Part shown: positions 23,801 through 36,100 of the stretch, piece after piece
How positions within the stretch are numbered: the stretch's first letter is position 1
Layout: each line of letters opens with the position of its first letter
Position numbers and translations under genes: made by a program
From: Paraspadella gotoi
Taxonomy: Eukaryota; Chaetognatha
Length of the DNA: 64,000 bases
Assembly: GCA_051294375.1 (NCBI GenBank)
Contig: JBJCIZ010000239.1
Coordinates: forward strand, 3,463,828 to 3,527,827
Direction: 5' to 3'
Notes under the pieces: generated by a model
The model's database searches: none
Told to the model about the DNA's origin: nothing
The model's input: only the letters and a program-made list of their open reading frames with translations

Positions 23801-23825
23801 NNNNNNNNNNNNNNNNNNNNNNNNN
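23801..23825. other. Assembly gap, exactly 25 N
   Basis: Closes the minisatellite array. The ~300-bp direct repeat lies on both sides. Confidence 0.99.
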
Positions 23826-23842
23826 CAGAGGGATTGTTGACA

Positions 23843-24134
23843 TATTTATATTTTATTCTTCGTAAGATTGTTCAATGTACTTAAATCTAAAATCATTCGA
23901 AACGAGAACGAATACGAGTCAGAAAGGATCGCGTTTCGCCTTAGTATAAAACGAGGAAAAGGGGTCATAAAAATAACGGAACTGAATTTTGGTATCAGAA
24001 GTGTATTAAGTTTCTCTATGCGACACTCGTTCCGTCTTATATCCATTATTATAATTGGAAAGTTTTAGTCGAATGTACGCACAAAAGAAGGAAAACGTAC
24101 GAGAGCAGAGAGCAGAGAACTAAGGGCAGAAGGT
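23843..24134 (+). repeat. Direct repeat beside a 25-N gap, copy 2
   Basis: Second copy of 22,251-22,547. From 24,135 to 24,668 the sequence is AT-rich without a recognisable gene. Confidence 0.88.
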
Positions 24135-24668
24135 GAATCCTCTTCTTTTTTAGCCGAAATAATATTGACGTCATCGAGTAATATTAATAATACTAATATC
24201 ATTAATATTATTATCGTCACTAATATTAATAGATCTAATTCAAAAGACGGGGAAAAAACTTATCGAGTAATCTATTAAATGGGTAAAATCGTAGATTCGG
24301 CTGTGAAATTTAACTGTTTGATTATTTTAAAAGACGATTTCACTGGTTTTTTTTTTTTTTTTTTTTAAATAAAAAAAACAAACAAAAAACCACTCAGTTT
24401 ATTCTTTTCATCCGAATCAAAATCTTTAGCTTTTTAGACCCCCCAAAAAATTGACCCTTCATTTTTGACTTCGGAAGATTGTTCAATTGTAAACCCGGCG
24501 TATTGATTTGTTTAAATAATTCAACTGACTGATTGAATAAAATATTCTTCGCATGACTATATATTTTTTTTTTACTAGTTGTCTATTTTATTCTGTTATT
24601 CAATGGGAAAGTTTACATTTTCACAGGTTACGTAGTATAAATTTTAGGTACAAAAAATAAACGCTCTA

Positions 24669-25144
24669 CTTTTTAAGCTATGGGCGTACGATAACTCTAA
24701 GCGGCTAAGATCTATTTTTTTTTTCTCTCAATATTTTCAACGTGTATGATTTTTAATAGCCGACGTCGTCGTTGTAAGCGTCGTCGTAGTCGTCGTCGTC
24801 CTCGTCGTCCTCGTCGTAGTCGTCTTCTCCCCATTTGTGTTTGGAAATATTTTTGGACGCCTCGTGATCTTTACACCTGAAGATAAGTAGACCCGGTTAA
24901 CTACTATAAAAAAAAAATAAAGACCAAAATATTTATAAATGAGTATGTATGTATTATTCAATCGATCGATATAATCAGTCGAAATTGGAAAATAAAAAGA
25001 TAAATAACAAACCGACGGACAGACGTACAGACCGACAGACCGACCGAAAAGTGACTTATAGAGTTGCTCCGCGAGGACTCGCGGCTCAACTAAAAACGAA
25101 AAACAAATAAATAAATAAATAAATAAATAAATAAATTAAATAAG

Positions 25145-25179
<35 letters not shown>

Positions 25180-25268
25180 ATTAAATAAGTAAATAAAAAA
25201 ATAGATAAATAAATAAATTAAATAAGTAAATAAATAAATAAATAAATAAATTAAATAAGTAAATAAAA

Positions 25269-25299
<31 letters not shown>

Positions 25300-25319
25300 A
25301 AAAATAAATAAATAAATAA

Positions 25320-25371
<52 letters not shown>

Positions 25372-27996
25372 AAATACAATAAATAAAAAATAATAAATAA
25401 TAAAATAAATAAAATAAATAATAATAAATAAATAAGATAAATAAATAAACCAAATAAATAAAAAAAAAAATAAATAAATTAAATAATAAATAAATAAATA
25501 AATAAATAATAAAATAAAAAATAAATAAAAATAAATAAATAAACAAATAAATAAAAATAAATAAATAAATAAATAATAATTAATAAGTAAATAAATAAAT
25601 AAATAAATAAACAAATAAATAAAAAGAAAGAAATAAATAAATAAGTAAATAAATAAATAAGATAAATAAAAAACTGACTTGTTTCTCATTGGCGGCATGA
25701 ACTGCGGAATGCCGGGATGCGGAGCCTCTCGACAAGTCAGCGTTGACGGAGACGCGTATGGGACACTGAGCGCAATTTTTCCTGCAGGGAAATTGTTTTT
25801 TTCTTTTTAGTGTTTTTTGTCTTTTTGTCTTTTTGTCTTTTTGTCTTTTTGTCTTTTTGTCTTTTTCGAAAAGTTTTTTGGGACATTTAACATTTGACAA
25901 AAGTTAGCGTCTGGAGAAGTTTTGTGGAGTGTGAAAAGGTTGTCGAATTGCGTTTTCGTCGTGGCATCACTTATGACTGATAAGTAAGGCGTTTAAGATA
26001 CTTTATCAATGTACAGTTAATTAACGTATAACGTGGAGAGTTTTGGTTGTTCTCCATGTGTTGTGCTTTAAGCCATCGCCATGTCTGGTAAGGTGTGCTA
26101 CACCCTTACCCGTGCAAATGCCGTCTAAGCGTTATATTTTTGTCTTTTAGTGTTTTAGACTTTTGTCTTTTTGTCTTTTTGTCTTTTGTCTTTAGTGTTT
26201 TAGTGTTTTAGTGTTTTAGTTTTTTTGTCTTTTTGTCTTTTTGTCTTTTTGTCTTTTTGTCTTTTTGTCTTTTTTGTCTTTTTTGTCTTTTTTGTCTTTT
26301 TTGTCTTTTAGTGTTTAGACTTTTTGTCTTTTTGTCTTTTTGCCTTTTTGTCTTTTAGTGTTTTAGACTTTTTGTCTTTTTGTCTTTTGTCTTTTAGTGT
26401 TTTAGTGTTTTAGTGTTTTAGACTTTTGTCTTTTTGTCTTTTTGTCTTTTTGTCTTTTAGTGTTTAGTGTTTTAGACTTTTTGTCTTTTCGACTTTTTAG
26501 TCTTTTTGTCTTTTTGTCTTTTTATCTTTTTGTCTCTTAGTGTTTTAGTGTTTTAGTGTTTAGACTTTTTGTCTTTTTGTCTTTTAGTGTTTTAGTGTTT
26601 TAGTGTTTTAGTGTTTTAGACTTTTTGTCTTTTTGTCTTTTTATCTTTTTGTCTTTTAGTGTTTTAGTGTTTTAGACTTTTTGTCTTTTCGACTTTTAGT
26701 CTTTTTGTCTTTTTGTCTTTTTGTCTTTTAGTGTTTTAGTGTTTTAGACTTTTTGTCTTTTGTCTTTTTGTCTTTTAGTGTTTAGTGTTTTAGACTTTTT
26801 GTCTTTTTGTCTTTTAGTGTTTTAGTGTTTTAGACTTTTTGTCTTTTTGTCTTTTTGTCTTTTTGTCTTTTTGTCTTTTAGTGTTTTAGTGTTTAGTGTT
26901 TTAGGACTTATTGTCTTTTCGACTTTTAGTCTTTTTGTCTTTTTGTTTTCTTTTTGTCTTTTAGTGTTTTAGTGTTTTAGTGTTTTAGACTTTTTGTCTT
27001 TTTGTACTTTTGTATTTTCGTAGATTCATGTTTTTGTGTTTTTGTCAGTCTGTATTTTTGACTTTTTGTTTTTTAGTCTTTTTGTCTTTTCGACTCTTCG
27101 TCTTTTTGTCTTTTGTTTTTTTTTATTTTTGTATTTTTTTTGGCTTTGGTCTTTTATCCTTTTGTCGTTTGACTTGTTCATTTTTTAGGAATTTCTGTCT
27201 TTTGCAGTTCGAATCCAAAACCTGCAGATAGTCGACCAATTTGCCGCAACGAGTCTTGGCGTCCTCGAGAATGAGATATCTGAGAGAGAGAAGAGAAAAA
27301 AATTAATTCCGGAATAATAATTAATAATTAATTAATTATTTAAATAATTAATTAATTAATTAATTAAAGGTAATAAATTAATTAATACAAACTATATAAA
27401 CTAAAATAATAATTTGATTAATAAATTAATTAATTTGATCCGAAATGTTTGTTTTTAGGTCTTTCCTCACTGACCGACTGATTGATTGAATAATTGATTG
27501 ATTAATTAGCTGTTTAATTATTTGATTAATTATTACATCTTTCAATAAAATTTAATATAAAAAGAAAAAGAAGCATAATCAATTAGTGAAACAGGTTTTT
27601 TATTTTTTCCATTTAAACTCATTTCCACTCGCTCGATCGAAACTTCATATCCAGGTCAATCACACACTTCCCTACCCACACACAAAATTTCATTTCAATC
27701 CATCCTACCAATCACGAGCAATTGGAGTTTTTTGCTAAGGTGGGACGGACGGACGGACAGACAGACAGATGGACGGACGGACGGACGGACGGACATATTT
27801 TTTTTCATAATTTATCATAATTCGATGTTCTGACATGAAATAAGTTAATGCCCGACATGATTGAGGGGGCGGACCGACGGACCGAAAAAAGTGAATTATA
27901 GAGTCGGGATCTGCTGATAAGCAGATCCGACGAGAAAATGAAATTAAAAAGTGGAAAGATGGGAGAAGAGAAAGAATAAAAAAGAAATTAAAGTGA
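24669..27996 (-). repeat. Right arm of the inverted repeat (native CFAP61 3' end)
   Basis: Reverse complement of 18,361-21,450. It holds the last three CFAP61 exons on the minus strand, which join the exon at 28,142-28,260 in phase, so this arm is taken as the genuine locus. It contains (AAAT)n at 25,097-25,665, the GTCTTTTT/GTGTTTTA minisatellite at 25,800-27,150, and a 270-bp stretch (about 25,868-26,140) absent from the left arm. Confidence 0.88.
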
Positions 27997-28030
27997 GAAA
28001 GGAACGGAGTAAGTTTGGGGAATAAATCCT

Positions 28031-28087
<57 letters not shown>

Positions 28088-28322
28088 CTCTCCTCTCTCT
28101 CTCTCTCGCTCTCTCTCTCTCTCCTCTCTCTCCTCGCTCACTGCGGCACGATCGACTCCGCCATCCTCAACGCTTTGTCGTGATTGTATCCCTCCTTCGC
28201 CAACTCGCGGACAGTCCGATTGACGGCGCTTCCCTTCTGCAGATCCTTCAGCTGCTCCCTCTGGTGAGAAAAATAGGGGGATCGAAAAAAGAAGCATCAA
28301 TATTATCTTTTTAATTATTATT

Positions 28323-28360
<38 letters not shown>

Positions 28361-29368
28361 GTCACCATGCACTTGTTGAAATCATCATCATTCGTATATT
28401 AGTCTTCGGGAAGCTACAACGAGACCTGGAACCGGTCGATGAGCACAGCATAGATCCAATCCTCGGAGAAAAAGTCGAAGAGATCGTCGACGGCCTCCTG
28501 CGCGTACTGCTGCTCCAGGTTGTTGAGGATGTAGACGCTGACGCCGTGGAGGCGGCGGAGGTTGGGCAGCAGCTGCAGCGCAGCGGGATCCCGGGTGAGG
28601 CAGAGAATCTCGCAGACGCGGCCGTAGAGGTCGCAACCGAGGTAAAAGTAGCCTGATTTTTGGAGAAGAAGAGGGAGAGAGGGTTGCTCGCTCGCCTACT
28701 TTCTTTCTCTTTTTCCTTTTTTCTTTCTTTCTTTCTTTCTTTCTATCCATCTATCTATCTATCTATCTGTCTATCTATCCCTTTAAACCTTTCGTCGCGC
28801 CGTCGTCCAGATGAGCCAACGAGCCAGTCTGGAAAAACTTCTTTTTGTGTTTGTTCTTATCAAACTCGTAACTTTCTTTCAAGGCTTCGATCAGCGTTTG
28901 ATCTTTGTGCCTCATGTTTGGACTTCGCACGTGGAGGTAGCTGCAAAAAAAAAAAAAAAAAAGCGTCCATTTTTTTCGCTGTTGTTGTTGATGTAGTTGC
29001 TGTTAATTTGTTTATGATTGTTGTCGCCGTTATCTTCGTCGTCGTCGTTGTTGTCGTCGTCTTTGTTGCTTTAGAAGAAATAAATTATCTCCGTTCCGGG
29101 TTTCGAACCCGCGACCTCCGTCATCACCCGATCCCGTTCAGCAATTGGCACTGGGACACCAGCGGGCGACGAAACTTTGGCAGCAACCCCAGCGTCTGGG
29201 ACCACTTGACGGACGTGTGACCCCACCAGCTCCGTTTGAGGGCCAAATCCGACACCAGCACCTTCGCCAGCCGCTCGCCGACCTCGCTGCTGCTGTAGCG
29301 GGACTGCACTTCTTTCTCAGCGTAGTAGCGTCTGAAAGGACAGGAGGGAGAAGGATGTGTGGAGAATC

Positions 29369-29435
<67 letters not shown>

Positions 29436-32400
29436 CTCACTCTCTCTCGCCTTTTATAAACAGTGGCCGGCCCCGCAGCCTTGATACAAGGGTCCGGAGT
29501 CTCAAATCTGTTGTTGATGGTGATTCCGCCGTCATACACCAGGGTGCCACACTGTCGGAGTAGAAGGATTGAACAAAAGACACATTTAATGCAGAACATT
29601 GTAGCCGTTTTGAAAGTATGAATTTCTTTCTATTCAATAATTAACAGTAATTGCTCAATACTCTCTAAACTCACATCATGCGCCCCCTATAGTTTTCAAA
29701 ATGCTATTAAAAACAAACGGAGACACACAACAAAAATACTATTCGAAACCAAATCGAGCGCAAAACCGGAATTCCGATGACAAATTCATCGAAATACGTT
29801 TGTACAACAGCAAATTTTCAATGTTGTCGGGAATTAATTTTTATAACAAACGTTTTGAGGATGAAATAGAACGAACGAAACCCGAGATCTCTCTCTCTCT
29901 CTCACGTGATCTCTCACGTGATTTCTCTCTCACGTTATTGATGGCGTAGAAGATGTCGTAATCTGTTTGTTTCGTTGCGTAGCTGATGACGAATCCCACT
30001 TTGTCGATCTGATGGAATTCGGAGGGTTGGTAGGATGGTATAGATATGTAAGAAGGAGTATGTGAGAGAGAGAGAGAAGAGGAAAGACGAGAGTAACGCG
30101 AGAGAGGAGAGGAGAGAGAGAGAGAGAGAGAAGAGAGAAAGAGAGGAGAGAGAGTTAGCATTTATTCCCCAAACTTGTAATGCCTTCCTCGCATCGACTA
30201 CTGGCCCGCATTCGTCTGGACATGCTCCCGCCCCCCGCCGCCCCCTTCAACATCCCTAACCGTGAAGGATTCTTTAGGATTGAAGAGCGAGGCGAACCGA
30301 CACGCCTCCACCTCTCGCGTTCCTCAGACTCCAGCGCCATTCCATCAACACTCCTCGTCGGACGTCGACGCCCCGCTTGGCGGTGTAGCCTTCCAGACGA
30401 CGAAGGATGCGCGTCTCTTCGTCCGTTTGGAGTTCTGAGGATTCGGGGCGGTGAAGTCAGTCTCCTCTCTCTCTCTCTCTCTCTCTCCTCTCTCTCCTCC
30501 TCTCTCTTCTCTTCTCTCTTCTCTCTCTCCTCTCCTCGCTTACCCATCTCCGCTTCCTCTCTGCCTCTCAGCCACAACTAAGACAGTCCTCGCCGCCCGA
30601 AAGATTTTGACGAGATTCGCGACGCACGCGTGGACCTCGACGCCGGATCCGTAGACGACGATCTTGGACGCCGGAATTTTCCGGCTCGCCGCCTCCATCT
30701 CCTGGGGGGGGGGTAGGGGGGGAGAGAAGGAAGGAAAGAAAGATAAAACGAAAAAACAGAGAGAAAGAAGGCGTGAAAGAAAAATAAAAATGAAAAGGAG
30801 AAATAGAAGGAAACAAGGAAAGAAATAGGTCAAAAATATAAAAATAAGGAAAGAAATGCGTAAATAAATAAAGAAAAAGAGAAAGAAAAGGAAAAGAACA
30901 AAGAAAAAAAAACGAAAGAAAAAGAAGGGGGGCAAAGAATGAAAGAAAAAGACCAGTAAAGGAAGTAAAAGAGAGAGAAATAAAAAAAAAGAAGGTAAAA
31001 AAACAGAAAAAGCAATACCAAAACGACCCCCCAGGCCGAGACTTTGTCGTCCTCTCTACTGAGCGTCATGGACCGGCGCCATCGTCTCCTCTGCGCCATT
31101 TCGCCACAAATACCAACGCTTTATTTGGCGTATAGTTAGCCCGGAAAAGTTAGCAAGTCAATGAAACCACTCTCCGAACTTAGTTCAAAATACCCCCCCA
31201 TTCTCTCTCTTTCTCTCTCTCCCCTTAAAAATAAAAAAACAAACTCGGAACCTCGATCATCTTGACGGCGCAGGGGGCGCCGTTGATGACGAAGACGTTG
31301 TCGGGAGCGTGGGCGATCGGGTAGTTCCGGTTCAATCTCTCCGTCAGATCGAAGGGAGTCGAAGACGTCGAGCGAAAGACTTCATCGTCCTCCTCCAAAA
31401 TCTCCGTTCCTGTTGTTGTTGTTGTTGTAGTTTTTGTTATTGTTCTCGTCAGGATTTCGCCCCTCGGTTTCCTCCTTTCTCTTTATCTCATGCAAATTCC
31501 TGATTTTTTTTTAGAATCTTTTTTTTTTTAAGTAACTATTTTTTTTTTAATTTTAGGCATCCTGTCATTTCTTACTTTCTTTCTTTTTTTCTTTCTTTTT
31601 TATTTACTTTTCCCCACCTTTCCCTCTTCACTTCCTTCTTCCCCTCACCTTATATTAATTTTAAAAGTCAATTATGAACAACGTACCATCAGTGAACATT
31701 AATATGTAAAAAAAATAATTTTAGGTTTTTTTTTCATTTTCGCAGTGGGCTAAATTTATATATAGTATTTAATAGTATAGTATAAAATCGTAAAAATTTC
31801 AAAATAGGCTTTTCTTAATTTTGATTGCCGATTTGAATTCCTCGTCAAAAGTTGAAAGAAAATATGAATCATTTTTAAAAATTATTTCATTTAAGTGGGT
31901 TAAAAATTTAAAAAAAATATATTTAATACGTAAAATTTGAATCTTCAGCTTAAAATATAGGTTTTTCTGATATTTGACCAACTTGAATGTGAAGAGATTT
32001 TTAAAAAAGAGTTATATTTCTTTATATCAACTTTTCATGACGAATCAAATCTGCAAAAAAATGTTACAAAAAAATATTGTGAAATTTTAACATTTATTGG
32101 ATTAGTACGATGTATAAATATGGCCTCCTGCGTAAATTGTAAAATTCATAAATAAATGTTCATTAACATAAAGTTGATCGTCCTCACTTCAAGAATTTCA
32201 ATTATAGTTAAATTTTGAATTTTTACTACGCTTTATTCCCCCAAATCTCCTTTTTTCCCAAACAACCGAATTTATCCACGCTGGCGATCCCTAGCGGCAT
32301 CGGCGCCTGATACATCCGTCCCGGCGTCAAAATAAGGACGTCGTAGTCGACGGCGCCATCTTCCTTAAGATGAAGGCGCCGCTTGACGCGATCGATGCGG

Positions 32401-33106
32401 GTGACGCGTCCGCGGACGACCTTGACGAATCCGCGGAAGGAGACGAGGCCGACGTCTGAATTTCGGAGAGAGTCTTTCAATCTCATTTGCATATTGTCGT
32501 GTTTCGATTAAACCTGGTTATACGTTACTTTAAAACCTTAAAATTTCTAGTTTTTTTTTTCTCCTCGAATATTTTGTTTATAATAACCATATAAGGATAT
32601 CCCTATCTTTTTTATAGGGAGGTGATTAAAATTAGAAAAAGTTTTCATTTATTTGTCAAAACACTAGGTCTCATGTTAATTCCCGTCATTACAAGAAATC
32701 GATAACGTTGCTTTTTTGTTGCCTCTCAATTTTCAATTATTATTTTTTATACATTATACATTATGCGCTACTTACATCAGAAAAACTGTTCTATTTTACT
32801 CTTATATGTATTATAAGTCACGTCATTACAATAAATTGATAATGTTGCTTTATTCCAATTGAATCTTGTCTGTCATTTTGATGTTATTGCGTCATCATTG
32901 TTTTTTTAACGCTAAAGCCGACGTGATATATAAATCAAACGTATTAAAACTATGTGGAGATTAGAGAAAGCAAAATATGAGAGCAAAGCAATGAATGAAA
33001 TTCAGAAGCATAGATTCACGGCATAGATTCACCTCGCCATTGATTCGTGATTTCGAGGAAATTTTGGATGTTTGGATCCGGGAAAGATTCTCCGGGAACC
33101 CCCTCG

Positions 33107-33163
<57 letters not shown>

Positions 33164-36100
33164 CTTCAAATCTATCTCCATTACATTCGATCGCCAACTT
33201 CGTCGTCAGTCCGTCCCTCCTTACGACATCCTGTCCGTTGGTACGCCCGCCCGTTTGTCAGTCCGTCAATCAGTCTGTCCGTCGGTCCCTTCGGTCGGTC
33301 GGTCAGTCCATCTCCTTACGAGACGAGGATGAGATTCGTGAAGAGGAAGTTCTCCAGGAAAGAGAGTTTGGCGAGGAAGGAGAGACCCGTCGTGGATGCA
33401 CCGACCACGACGATTCGAAGAGTCACGGGGACCCTGATGGGGGGAAAAAGATAGGACTTTGATGGAGAAAGACGGGCCCAAGTGATGGAGAAGCGGAGAG
33501 ACATCTATGGTTGCGAATTAAGGAAACGGGAATTATAAGATTATTTCCGTCGTAATATTGGGCTGGATAATTTGTTTTCGACAAAGCCTCGTTTCCAGCC
33601 TCATTTGCATATTATTTCTGATTTTAAAGAAATTTTTTCAACATTCAACATCTGCAAAGGCGATCGAGTGAAGAATCAAACGCGTCTTTTGAAACAAACC
33701 TAGTGCGCAGAACGACAGACCGACTTATCAAGACGCTTCGAAACTAAAAATAACCTGTCCCGATGCAGCAGCCGCTTGTTGATGTGAAAAAGAGCGAAAG
33801 GATGTTGGGTGAGGTAAGTCAGGTTCTTGGCCGGGGAGTTGGGTCCCTCGGGGTAGACCAGGGCGTGTCGAGGACGGATGGGAACAAAGTGTTGGAAGCA
33901 AGTGATCAGACTGTACCTGCAGTTGGGAGGGAAGGGGGTTTGATAATTTAATAGTTAATTTTACAAACTTACAAAAAATTTACAAATTCATTAATGTAAT
34001 TTAAGTAGAAATATCTTTAAAAATGAAAATTGTTTGGCCTTTACCACGTTTTCTCCATCATGAAAATACACGGAGGCGTGGGTTCGAATCCCACCGCTGC
34101 CACCACATTTAAGGAAAGAGAGATGAAATTTATTCTGAGAATAAGGATGACTGTGAGACACACGCAGGAGTCTTGATCAATGCTACTGAAACTAAAGAAA
34201 ACTTAGTCTAATTATATCTGAGAGTGAGGATCAGTGGCAACAGTGATTTTGGCAACATTCGCCTAAGAGGGAGAAGTCACAAACCCTCCTTCAGTGTCCA
34301 AAAAACTTGGGGCTTTCGCTCCCTGTTTATTCACGAAAGAATAGCGACCAATACTGTTAAGACCCGAATTTCTGAAACTAGTATCAACGAAGGACGAAAT
34401 CATATTTTGCTATGTAATATAAACATTTAAACGAACGAACAAACGGGCCAACCGACCTCATGTTGAGCGCGTACAACGGATGGACCGGATAGAACAAGGA
34501 GCTTTTCCTCGTCAACCGCATGATCTCGCCGAGAAACGATTTCTCCAGATTCGTGTAGATCGGCGAGAGGACGAAATGATGGATGTGTCCGTGTTCCTCC
34601 GCCGAATACATCTTCAGGTTGACGTAGCTCTCCACGCGGTAGATGGCGCGGAGGCTCTCTGGGCGAAGGGGGGGGGGTTTGGGGAAAGGCGTAAAGAGGG
34701 AAGAGAGTGTGAGGGAAAGAAAAACGGGGAAAATAAGGATATATGGACGACACAAGTTTCAGATCAAGAATGATTTATTCTTCAACAAGGTTATAAACAA
34801 TAACAGTCAAAAATGCTCAGATGCTAAGTCTATTACAATGGTATTTACAAAGGTCAACGATTTGACCACAAATAAACTGGGGGAGCCGAGCGGGGTCAGG
34901 TTGTTAAGGTCAAGTGGTTTGACCGAGGTTGCGTGTTCTATATGTTCGTCCACAGATAAACTATAATAAAAAAAAAACAAAAAACTCCGTAATAATAATA
35001 ATATAATAATAATAAATCCGTAATAATCAATTAATCATATGACAACCCAAGTATAAAACATGTATATTGTATAACTATAAGATAATTTAAACGTCTCAAT
35101 CTCATGGTACCCAATTACCTTTCTACCTATTTACGATTTACTTTTTTTTACGAAGTATTAACAAAAAAAAAAAAACCCCGTGCATTGAAAACATAAAATT
35201 TATAAGCATTGAAGCATAATAGCAATTTTATAACCGAGACACGCCAACGGAGATAAAGGGACAGAAAGACGGACCGACTGAAAAAAATTGATTTATACAG
35301 TCGCTCGGCCTCGTGGGCGCGACCAAAAATTTATACATGAACTAAAATTGATTTAAACGGACCGATGTTGAGTTGATCGGCGACCAGAGCGTAGCCGACG
35401 ACTTCGTCATTCACGACGGCGACGAAAGCAAAAGAGTTGCTCTGAATAATGCGGTTGGATGGAAGTTGAGTCAAAGTTAAATATATATACGCGTTAGTTT
35501 ACAACAATTAGTTGAAACAGTACATTCAGAAGGGCATACAGCATTACAGATAAACGTATAAATTGTACAGTTTACAATTCAAGTCAATAACGAACAACGT
35601 AGCATCAGTGAATATCAATTTGTAAAATATATTTATTTTGCGGTAAGCTGAAGAGACAGTAAAGATTGTTATACGTTAGAGACAGAACCGTTCAATATAA
35701 GCAGACCCTGAGCTTCGGATCAGGGTGTAACACCATGTTACAAGCGGGTTAAGCGCCCCGTCCCTCTGATCTGCAAGGCGACCACCGGGCTAGAACCCCA
35801 GACCTTTGTGATGGGGGGAGAATGACATGCCTCAGGCACCAAAGGCCGCTGATGAACGAATGATTTTAGTCCACTATAAAGCTATATTTTTCGGTCCTCT
35901 CGGAGTTTGAACCAACCCGATTGGCTATTTAACCATTCCCGATTGGCTGTAGCTAAGATATTCAACCAACCTGATTGGCTGCGGCCAAAATATTCGTCCG
36001 CTTGGAATGGACGTCGAAAGTGGTCTTCATCGACAACGGCGCCGTCGTTCCGTAGTCGAAGGCGTATTTGAAATCGATAAGAACATTCTTCGCGTTGGAG

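Noticed and set aside
28140-28146. CFAP61 stop codon TGA just after VPQ
   Set aside because: CCGCA|GTGAGC is a strong donor and the next exon joins in phase to give the conserved region ending in KLVDYL; the TGA is within the intron.
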